This document shows, piece by piece, positions 1-6,600 of a DNA stretch of 6,911 nucleotides (within the stretch, counting starts at the first letter, position 1; each line of letters opens with the position of its first letter). Source of the DNA: Sandaracinaceae bacterium (lineage in GTDB: Bacteria; Myxococcota_A; Polyangia; Polyangiales; Houyiibacteriaceae). The notes beneath the pieces are model-generated. The model was given only the letters and a program-made list of their open reading frames with translations. It was not told the DNA's origin and did no database searches. The stretch lies in contig JAAZAH010000067.1 in NCBI GenBank assembly GCA_012514415.1, forward strand, positions 1 through 6,911, in the 5' to 3' direction. Position numbers and translations under genes: made by a program.

Positions 1-289
1 CCCGGAGATCGTCGGGCGTCATCGTGTATTCGCCCGGATCGCCCGGAGAGCGTCGAAACGAACAATAATCGCAGCGATTTCGGCAGAGGTTCGTGAGTGG
101 AAGAAAGACCTTTGGCGAAAAGGTCAGCGTCCGCCCATAAAAGATGTCGCGCCGCTGACAGGCGATCTCGCGGAGCTCGGGGAGGAATTCGAGCGGAAGA
201 TCGGCGAGCGCGAGGGCGTCGTCGCCGCTGGGTGGGACGCCCGTACTGATCCGCCGGAGCGCCGCCAGAAGATTGGGGTGGAGGCTCAT
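1..289 (-). CDS. cofG: 7,8-didemethyl-8-hydroxy-5-deazariboflavin (FO) synthase, CofG-type radical SAM subunit, N-terminal fragment
   Basis: Translating the minus strand from the ATG at 289-287 gives 96 uninterrupted codons to the window edge. Residues 55-78 read as a strand followed by PLTNLCRNRCDYCSF, a CX3CX2C radical SAM cluster (C69, C73, C76) in the context typical of CofG and of the N-terminal half of actinobacterial FbiC. These enzymes use S-adenosylmethionine and a 4Fe-4S cluster, with CofH, to make the F0 chromophore of coenzyme F420 from tyrosine and 5-amino-6-ribitylaminouracil. The start is supported by AGGG five bases upstream on the minus strand. The gene lies 78 nt downstream of the wecA-like gene in the same direction, so co-transcription is possible but the link in function is unclear. 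The fragment cannot show whether this is a stand-alone CofG or a fused FbiC. CofH and menaquinone (MqnC/MqnE) relatives fit the motif context less well. Confidence 0.82.
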   Translation of the reverse strand, partial: MSLHPNLLAALRRISTGVPPSGDDALALADLPLEFLPELREIACQRRDIFYGRTLTFSPKVFLPLTNLCRNRCDYCSFRRSPGDPGEYTMTPDDLR

Positions 290-367
290 AACAACCCTAT
301 TTGGAGAGTGTAGGGAAGCTACCCGAGCCGACCCCTCTTCGCAATGCGGCGATCGCTCGAGACCAGC

Positions 368-1447
368 TCAAGAATGCGACTGGAAGAGCCAGCGGACAAA
401 GCTGAGGACGGGCTGCTTCTTCGTGTGGATGATGCCGATCCGGTCGCCGAGCAGCGTGATCACGAGCAAGAGGAAGATCGAAGCAAGCACCGTGACCCAG
501 AGCGCTGCCTGCGAAAGCACGATGGCGAGCGCCGAGAAAAGAAGCGAGACGCCATAGATGATGAAGACGGTAGTCCGATGGCTGAAGCCCATGCGGAGAA
601 GACAGTGGTGAAGATGCCCTTTGTCGGCGACCGAGATGGGCTGCTTATTGAGCTTTCGCCGGATGATCGCGAAGATCGTATCGACGAATGGGACGCCGAT
701 GATGAGAAGCGGCACGATGAAGGAGACGAGGGTCGCCTTTTTGAAGCCGAGAATGGAGAGCGTCGCGATGCAGAAGCCGAGAAAGAGCGCGCCCGTATCG
801 CCCATGAAAATGCGCGCGGGATAAAAATTGAAATAGAGGAAACCGAGCGCGCTCCCAAGAACGATGGCCCCGAGAAGGAAGACCGTCGTATTTCCCATCA
901 CGAAAGAGAGGATCATGATGGTGAGGATCGCGATGGAGGAGACGCCGGCGGCGAGGCCGTCAAGGCCGTCGATGAGGTTGACGGCGTTGGTCACGCCGAC
1001 GATCCAAAAGAGCGTAATGGCAATGCTCAGCCACTCTTGAACCTGGATGGAGTCCGAAAAAGGGATCGTGATGAAACTGACTCGGAGATCAAAAAGGACG
1101 AGAATCAGCGCCGCGATGAAGACGCCGAGCAACTTATGTCGCGGCCGAAGCCCAAAGCGATCGTCGAGAAATCCGGTAAGGATCACCATGCTCCCGCCAA
1201 GGAGGAGCGCCCACGCGGTATTGGTGTGGATCTTTGATAACGACGGGATGATCGTCGCGAACCCCCCAAGAAATCCCATAAAAATGGCGAGACCGCCGAG
1301 GCGGGGCATCGGCGCGTCATGGACTTTTCTTTCATCCGGGAGATCGACGGCGCCAAGAAAGAAAGAGAGACGGCGGACGAGGGGCGTCGCAAGAAGCGCT
1401 GTGACGAGCGCGATGAAAAATCCGATGCCGGCTTGCTCGTAGATCAT
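368..1447 (-). CDS. wecA: Polyprenyl-phosphate N-acetylhexosamine-1-phosphate transferase (WecA/TagO/MraY family)
   Basis: A 359-residue integral membrane protein, normal length for the family, with about ten hydrophobic segments from residue 8 to 335. Family signatures appear in order: DLPDERKVHDAPMPRLGG (35-52), GFLDDR with the Asp pair D95-D96, NAVNLIDGLDGLA (154-166), FMGDTGALFLG (214-224) and the cytoplasmic GHLHH histidine motif (277-281). The family moves a sugar-1-phosphate, usually GlcNAc-1-P from UDP-GlcNAc, onto undecaprenyl phosphate at the cytoplasmic face, which starts O-antigen, teichoic acid, arabinogalactan or other cell-surface glycans. The HxHH form argues for WecA/TagO rather than MraY, but substrate cannot be read directly. 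The start at 1447 gives the usual short N-terminus before the first membrane segment; only GAGAG lies upstream, directly abutting the ATG, so the ribosome binding site is weak. The gene is divergent from imuA. No terminator is visible before cofG. Confidence 0.93.
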   Translation of the reverse strand: MIYEQAGIGFFIALVTALLATPLVRRLSFFLGAVDLPDERKVHDAPMPRLGGLAIFMGFLGGFATIIPSLSKIHTNTAWALLLGGSMVILTGFLDDRFGLRPRHKLLGVFIAALILVLFDLRVSFITIPFSDSIQVQEWLSIAITLFWIVGVTNAVNLIDGLDGLAAGVSSIAILTIMILSFVMGNTTVFLLGAIVLGSALGFLYFNFYPARIFMGDTGALFLGFCIATLSILGFKKATLVSFIVPLLIIGVPFVDTIFAIIRRKLNKQPISVADKGHLHHCLLRMGFSHRTTVFIIYGVSLLFSALAIVLSQAALWVTVLASIFLLLVITLLGDRIGIIHTKKQPVLSFVRWLFQSHS

Positions 1448-1452
1448 CTCTC

Positions 1453-1487
1453 GGGATTCGCTGCAGGGTTCACTGCGGGCTCACTGC
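1453..1487 (-). repeat. Three imperfect tandem 11-12 bp repeats just upstream of the wecA-like gene
   Basis: On the minus strand the units read GCAGTGAGCCC (1487-1477), GCAGTGAACCC (1476-1466) and, after one base, GCAGCGAATCCC (1464-1453). The array ends 5 nt before the wecA ATG, so it lies in the leader or promoter-proximal DNA. The 11-12 bp spacing puts the copies near one helical turn apart, which would suit tandem protein binding sites. It may equally be a chance duplication. No function is known to me. Confidence 0.5.
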
Positions 1488-1527
1488 CAGAAGCTTCCCG
1501 CGAGCGCGTGGTAGGGAAAGAGAGGAC

Positions 1528-1550
1528 GGGGGGGGGATGGGGGATACGGG
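1528..1550 (+). other. G-rich tract with quadruplex potential (G9-AT-G5-ATAC-GGG) in the divergent promoter region
   Basis: Nine consecutive G (1528-1536), then AT, five G (1539-1543), ATAC and GGG (1548-1550) on the plus strand. Four GGG runs can be drawn if the G9 tract supplies two of them. The tract sits inside a purine-rich stretch from about 1511 to 1576. It is about 80 bp upstream of the wecA start and about 130 bp upstream of the imuA promoter. Quadruplex formation, or length variation by slippage in the G9 run, is possible but not shown by the sequence. Confidence 0.4.
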
Positions 1551-1678
1551 AAGAAGACAGGGAGAAAGCTCGAGGACGAGTCTACGGACGCTCAAGCGTT
1601 TTGACCAGCCGCGCTTTTGCACGTTTTTTTCACTTTATCCTCGAAACCTAGGTGCATGTGGGAGGCGTCGATTGAATC

Positions 1679-1707
1679 TTGACGCTGAACATCTGTTCAC
1701 GTAGATC
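1679..1707 (+). promoter_or_regulatory. Sigma70-type promoter of the imuA-imuB-dnaE2 operon
   Basis: TTGACG at 1679-1684 matches five of six bases of the -35 consensus. After a 17-nt spacer, TAGATC at 1702-1707 is a weak -10 (three of six bases). Transcription would begin about 6-8 nt later, at or next to the GTG start codon of imuA at 1714. The LexA box lies wholly within the spacer, where repressor would block RNA polymerase. Confidence 0.6.
1687..1698. promoter_or_regulatory. LexA (SOS) box, GAAC-N4-GTTC
   Basis: GAACATCTGTTC carries the perfect GAAC...GTTC dyad with a four-base spacer that defines the LexA/DinR operator of Gram-positive bacteria (established consensus CGAACRNRYGTTYC; the outermost bases and one internal base differ here). 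Its place between the -35 and -10 hexamers and directly before an imuA-imuB-dnaE2 cassette, a classic SOS target, makes a chance match unlikely. Proteobacterial LexA boxes have a different form, so this also hints at lineage. Confidence 0.8.
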
Positions 1708-1719
1708 TGCTGTGTGAAC
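1695..1719. repeat. Second dyad GTTCAC-N13-GTGAAC overlapping the LexA box and the imuA start
   Basis: GTTCAC (1695-1700) shares its GTTC with the right half of the LexA box. Its exact reverse complement GTGAAC (1714-1719) covers the start codon of imuA. The 13-nt spacer contains the predicted -10 element. The right arm could act as an extra weak LexA half-site, or fold with the left arm in any transcript starting upstream. It may be coincidence. Confidence 0.35.
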
Positions 1720-2343
1720 TCTCCTCTTCAACGTCTGGGCATCCATCCGGCGCCGATCTCGAAGCTGCCGATTCCCATGGAGCGGACGCGGGAGCTTCCG
1801 AGGGGGAGACTCATCGAGCTCGTCTCAGAACTTGGCCCCTCCTCGGGCTCGAGCCTCGCCGCCTTCACGCTCCGCGAAGCGCAACAAGAAGGTGGGCTCG
1901 CCGCTTGGATCGAGAGCGAAGAAGGCGCGCTTTTCCCGCCCGATCTCGCGAGAAGCGGCATCGATCTCGACTCCCTCCTCATTGTACGGACGCCGACATC
2001 GGGGGGCGTCATCGCCATCGCCAAAGCCGCCGAAATCCTCCTTCGCACGGGAGCATTTTCGGCGCTCACACTCGATTTTGCCTCGCTCAAACGGCCGCGT
2101 GGCGAGGCCTTCCTCGCTCGCCTCGCCGCACTTGCGCGGGAACATCATGCGCACGTCCTCATCCTTCGGAGCGCTTACGATGAATTCTCGCTCGGCACCT
2201 CGATCGCGCTCCGCCTCGATGCCCGACGTTCGCGCATCGCCCGAGGCCGCTTTCGCGTCGAGCTCCATAGCCTGAAAAATAAACTGGGAGAGCCGCCCCC
2301 TCGGCTCGTCCGCTCCTTTAGCGCGCCGGAGGGGATCCGGTGA
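1714..2343 (+). CDS. imuA: ImuA, RecA-like accessory protein of the translesion mutasome
   Basis: A 209-residue protein of the ImuA/RecA-like family, shorter than RecA and in the usual first position of the cassette. Recognisable segments are LPRGRLIELVSELGPSSGSS (28-47), where a P-loop should be, AAWIESEEGALFPPDL (63-78), DLDSLLIVRT (84-93), a Walker B-like strand ALTLDF (117-122) and a basic tail with LKNKLGEPP (187-195) like the ImuA C-terminus. ImuA proteins assist ImuB and DnaE2 in error-prone lesion bypass; their exact step is unsettled. The P-loop lacks the invariant Lys and is one residue short, so ATP binding is doubtful. In-frame TAG at 1702 limits the start to GTG 1714 or ATG 1777. 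Neither has a Shine-Dalgarno; GTG 1714 falls at the expected transcription start, suggesting leaderless translation, but ATG 1777 remains possible and would remove 21 poorly conserved-looking residues. Confidence 0.85.
   Translation: MNSPLQRLGIHPAPISKLPIPMERTRELPRGRLIELVSELGPSSGSSLAAFTLREAQQEGGLAAWIESEEGALFPPDLARSGIDLDSLLIVRTPTSGGVIAIAKAAEILLRTGAFSALTLDFASLKRPRGEAFLARLAALAREHHAHVLILRSAYDEFSLGTSIALRLDARRSRIARGRFRVELHSLKNKLGEPPPRLVRSFSAPEGIR
2328..2334 (+). promoter_or_regulatory. Strong ribosome binding site fixing the imuB start
   Basis: GGAGGGG lies five bases before the GTG at 2340, inside the end of imuA. In the imuB frame an in-frame TAG occurs at 2319-2321 and no ATG, GTG or TTG lies between it and 2340. 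Together these fix the imuB start and exclude an undetected upstream N-terminus in the same frame. Confidence 0.8.
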
Positions 2344-3623
2344 TCGTCGCCATCGCGCTTGGCACCATTCCGCACGAAGAGCTCGAACGCGCGGCCGAGA
2401 TCCTTCTTCGCTTTTCTCCGCGGATCGAATTCGATCCGCATCCCGATCCGCATCCCAGGAAGCTCGGACATGAGGGTGCGCTCTTTCTAGACCCTTCAGG
2501 GCTCGAGCGTCTCCATCCCAATCGACGCACCTTCCTCCGCGCCATCCGCGACGCACTCCGAGCCGAAGGTTTTGAGCCTTCGATCGTCTGGGGGCATTCA
2601 AAAGCACGTTCTTTTGCGATCGCACGACATCAGCGCGGCATCCACATCCTCAAGAGCGAGCGCGAAGAAAGAGAAAGCGCCGCCGAAGTTCCCCTTGCCC
2701 GCCTTGGGCTGCCCGAAACCATCGTCCGCGATTTGGCCCTCCTCGGCCTTCACCGCCTTGGCGATCTCGAGACCGTCGATCGCGGCGAACTCCGTACGCG
2801 CTTCAGTCAGCCCGAAGAAAAAGCCGCCCTCGATCGCCTCCTCGAATCCTTTCCCGAGCCACTCTTCAAAGCGCCCGAGCGCTTTCGCGTGATCGCCGAG
2901 CTCGAATGGCCCGATCACCAACTCGATCGCTTGCTCTTTTGCATCAAGGGCGCCCTTCACAGCCTCCTCTCCGATTTGACGGGACGCTCGCTCGCCGCCG
3001 CATCGCTCACGCTCGAGCTCCAAGAGGGAGACGGGAAAAACAAACGCCTCGAACTCGAGCCCGCGTACGCGACGCGCGACTCCAAACTTCTTCTCGAGCT
3101 CATCCGACTCCGGCTGAACGATCTCAAACTTGAAGCGCCGATCGAGATCATCGAGATCGAAGCCCAAGGCGTACGGCTTGAAGGTGCCCAGCTCAGCCTC
3201 TTTGATGTGGGCTCGCCTTCGCTCGGAAAAGCCGTCGATTTGGATGCAGCCAATCGCGGCATCGCGCGCCTTAGGGCAGCGTTCGGCAATGGAGCCGCCG
3301 CCCGCGCAATCCTCCAGGAGTCCTATCACCCTTCGCGCTCGTTTCGTTATGAGCCGATGAAGGAAATCCGCGCGCCTAAGCCCAAAGAAGCGCGCGATAT
3401 GCTCGTCCGGCGGCTCAAGAAACGCCCTCAAGCGCTCGCGGAAGATGCACGCGGTTATCCCCGCATGAGCCCGCCCATCGTCTCGCTTGCCGGCCCTTAT
3501 CGCGTCGAAAGCGAAGGGATCGCACGCGACTATTTTTATGGCGAGCGTGAAGACGGCGCCATCCTCGCGCTCTTCCGTGAGCGAGGGCGCGCGGCTTGGT
3601 TCCTCGAAGGGAGCCTCGATTGA
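2340..3623 (+). CDS. imuB: ImuB, catalytically inactive Y-family polymerase homologue and clamp-binding hub, short N-terminus
   Basis: A 427-residue ImuB; family members are commonly about 450-550. Residues 16-58 hold the palm region (LERAAEILLRFSPRIE, then ALFLDPSGLERL), where active Y-family enzymes have an acidic D-E pair that is absent here. Residues 120-170 form the thumb/helix-hairpin-helix region, 180-280 the little-finger-like domain, QLSLF at 284-288 is a canonical beta-clamp binding motif, and the C-terminal domain ends with the conserved ARDYF (395-399) and WFLEG. In studied systems ImuB binds the clamp, ImuA and DnaE2 and brings them to stalled forks. The N-terminus has one strand (MIVAIALG) and then joins the palm directly, so the roughly 70-90 residues that usually carry the fingers are missing; the reading frame is intact. 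The gene overlaps imuA by 4 nt (GTGA), implying translational coupling. Confidence 0.9.
   Translation: MIVAIALGTIPHEELERAAEILLRFSPRIEFDPHPDPHPRKLGHEGALFLDPSGLERLHPNRRTFLRAIRDALRAEGFEPSIVWGHSKARSFAIARHQRGIHILKSEREERESAAEVPLARLGLPETIVRDLALLGLHRLGDLETVDRGELRTRFSQPEEKAALDRLLESFPEPLFKAPERFRVIAELEWPDHQLDRLLFCIKGALHSLLSDLTGRSLAAASLTLELQEGDGKNKRLELEPAYATRDSKLLLELIRLRLNDLKLEAPIEIIEIEAQGVRLEGAQLSLFDVGSPSLGKAVDLDAANRGIARLRAAFGNGAAARAILQESYHPSRSFRYEPMKEIRAPKPKEARDMLVRRLKKRPQALAEDARGYPRMSPPIVSLAGPYRVESEGIARDYFYGEREDGAILALFRERGRAAWFLEGSLD
2433..2456 (+). repeat. In-frame tandem 12-bp duplication inside imuB (DPHP x2)
   Basis: GATCCGCATCCC occurs twice in direct succession and encodes DPHPDPHP at ImuB residues 32-39. 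It lies in the loop between the SPRIE strand and the ALFLDPSGLERL strand of the palm. It is an exact duplication that keeps the frame and looks like a small slippage event. Confidence 0.7.
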
Positions 3624-3629
3624 ACGATC

Positions 3630-6600
3630 ATGAACGCGATCCAAGAGCGCCTCACTTCGGTTTATTTACCGCTCCACGTTCGCTCGAATTTCTCTTTCCT
3701 CGAGGGAGCGAGTCATCCCGAAGAGCTCGTCGATCGCGCAGCCGATCTAGGCATGGACACGCTCGCACTCACGGATCGCGATTCGCTCTCGGGCGTGGTC
3801 CGCGCCTTCGCGCGGGGGCGTGAACGCGGGGTGCGCATCATTCCAGGGTCCGCGCTCAGCGTTGAGCTTCCCTCAGGAGAGGAGGATTCCCTTCTTCTTC
3901 TCGCGTCGACCCGAGAGGGTTATGCACGCCTCACGCGCCTTCTCACCCTAGGCCATTCGCGAAGGCCCAAGGGAGAATCCTCCGTCCCGTGGTCCGCGCT
4001 CCTCGAGCAGACGCGCGGGCTCATCGCCATCTCTTCGAACCCTTCGCTCTTTTCGCCCTTATATGAGGCCTTCGGCGACGATCTCTTCGCGGGGCTCGAG
4101 CGTCATCTCCGCCCGCACGATCGGCGCGTCGAAGAGGCAATCGTCCGCGAAGCCTCGCGTCTCGGCGTCCTCCCCGTCGCGGCGAATCGCGTGCTCTTTC
4201 ACGATCGCTCGAGGCGCCCGCTCGCCAATCTCCTCGTCGCCATCCGCCATCGAAAGCCCGTACGTGAATGCGGGTTCTTGCTCCACCCGAACGGCGAATT
4301 CGATCTCAAGAGCGAGGAGGCGATGCGAGCGCGTTTCGAGGATCGCCCCGAGGCCCTCGAGGCCACACTCGAGATCAAAAGACGCACGCATTTCGAGCTT
4401 TCGCACCTTCGATATCGCTATCCCGAGGAGCACCTTCCCGAAGGAGAGAACGAATCGAGTCACCTTCGCTCGCTCACCTTTCAAGGGGCGAAAGAGCGCT
4501 ATCCACGCGGCATTCCGCCCAAGGTCCGCGCACAGCTCGAGGCCGAGCTCGCGCTTATCGCAGAGCTTGGCTATGGCGGCTATTTCCTCACGATTCACGA
4601 TCTCGTCCGTTTCTGCGAACGCGAAGGAATTCTCTGCCAAGGAAGGGGTTCTGCAGCCAACAGCGCCGTCTGCTTCTGTCTCGGCATCACCGCGCTCGAT
4701 CCCTCCAAGATGGATCTCCTCTTTGAGCGCTTCCTCAGCCGCGAGCGGCGCGAGCCTCCGGATATCGATCTCGATATCGAGCACAACCGCCGCGAAGAGG
4801 TGATCCAATATGTCTACGCGCGTTTTGGAAGGCGGCGCGCGGCCATGGTCGCGAACCTCGTCCGCTATCGCATCAAGAGCGCCATCCGCGATCTTGGGAA
4901 AGCGCTCGAGCTTCCCGAAGAGGCGCTTGAGCGCGCGGCAGCGCTCCACCATGGAGGAAGCGCACTCGATCCCGCAAAACTCGTCGAGGCAGGGCTCGAT
5001 CCCGATGAGCCACGTGTCCGCGCAATGGGGCGAGCGGTCCAAGAGATCCTCGGCTTTCCACGCCATCTCTCGATCCATCCGGGCGGCTTCTTGCTTGGAC
5101 ACGAGCCTGTCGATGAAATCGTCCCGATCGAGCCTGCTCGCCTTGAAGGACGAACCGTCATCCAATGGGATAAGGACGATATCGAGACGCTCGGCCTCTT
5201 CAAGGTCGATCTCCTCGGCCTCGGGATGCTCCATCAGATTCATCTCGCCTTCGATTTGATCCGAGCGCATGAAGGGAAGGAGCTCAGCTTTCTCTCGATC
5301 CCTCCAGACGATCCTGAGACCTACGCGATGCTTCGCCGAGCGGATGCAATCGGCGTCTTTCAGCTCGAGAGCCGCGCTCAGATGATGATGCTCCCGCGGA
5401 TGAGGCCGCGAGAGTTTTACGATCTCGTGATCCAGATCGCGCTCATCCGGCCCGGGCCCATTCAAGGCGGCATGGTCCACCCCTATCTACGGCGTCGCCA
5501 CGGAAAAGAGCCCGTCGTTTATGCTCATCCTCGCCTCAAAAAGATCCTGAAGCGCACGCTCGGCGTCCCGATCTTTCAGGAGCAGGTGATGAAGCTCGCC
5601 ATCGAGGTCGCGGATTATACGCCGGGCGAGGCCGACCAGCTGCGCCGCGATATGGCCGCCTTTCGACGAGACGGCCGGATCGAAGCCCACCGCGAGCGCC
5701 TCCTCTCGAGGATGGTAAAGAACGGCATCGCATCCGAATTCGCTGAGCAGATATTCGCGCAGATCCGCGGCTTTGGTGAGTACGGCTTCCCCGAGAGCCA
5801 CTCGGCAAGCTTCGCCATCCTCGCTTATATCTCGGCCTATCTCAAACGGCACCATCATGAGGCGTTCAGCTGCGCCCTCCTCAACGCTTGGCCGATGGGT
5901 TTCTACCACCCTTCGACCCTCATCGACGACGCGAAGAGGCATGGCATCCCCATCCTTCCGATCGACATCAATGAGAGCGAATGGGATTCGACGCTCGAAC
6001 GCACGCTGGATGGGAAGCTCGGCATCCGCATCGGCTTTCGCTTCGTGAAGGGCCTCCGAAAATGGTCGCATCACGGGCGTCCCTATCGCTCGATCGCGGA
6101 TTTCATGGAGAAGGTTCGTCTCGATCGCGGCTCCCTCCTTGCGCTCGCTGAGGCAGGCGCCTTCGATTCACTTGGGAAGAACCGCCGAGAGGCGCTCTGG
6201 GAGATCCGCGGGATGATGAATATCCCGCGTGGAGGGCTCCCGCTTCGCCCAAAAAGCGAGAGCCGTTTTCGGCCGCACGCTCGCGGCGAGACGATCCTCC
6301 TCGATCACGATCGGCTCGGGCTCAGCCCCGTCGGCCATCCGATGGAAACGATCCGTCCCCTCCTCGACCGGCGCAAGATCCCCAAGGCCGATGAGCTGAT
6401 CCACTTTCCCGAAGGCGCAACGATCGATTATGTCGGGCTTGTGATCTGCCGTCAGCGACCGCGCACCAAAACGGGCGTCTTCTTCATGACGCTCGAAGAC
6501 GAGAGCGGACTCCTCAACCTCATCATCCCGAAAGAGCTCTTCGACGCCAAAGAAGAAATCGCGCGCGCCGAGCCGCTCGTCGAGGTGAGCGGGAGACTCG

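Noticed and set aside
344..1237. A 297-codon plus-strand frame opposite the wecA-like gene
   Set aside because: Highly charged Glu/Asp/Arg-rich product typical of the complement of a membrane protein gene; no start context and no family features.
1588..1606. Small palindrome ACGCT-CA-AGCGT followed by TTTTGACC, considered as terminator or extra promoter
   Set aside because: Five-base arms, no plus-strand gene upstream to terminate, and no -10 at the right distance from TTGACC.
1825..2625. A 266-codon minus-strand frame across the imuA-imuB junction, and a plus-strand frame 1832-2275 that might hold a missing ImuB N-terminus
   Set aside because: Neither translation resembles the ImuB fingers region, and the imuA frame keeps family-like sequence to its end, so a frameshifted imuB start is not supported.
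2598..3644. A 348-codon open frame on the minus strand opposite imuB
   Set aside because: Fully antisense to a gene with clear family motifs; its residues mirror the codon bias of imuB and match no family I know.
4059..5480. A 473-codon open frame on the minus strand opposite dnaE2
   Set aside because: It lies wholly within dnaE2, is acidic and repetitive without recognisable domains, and arises from GC-rich codon bias that removes stops on the opposite strand.
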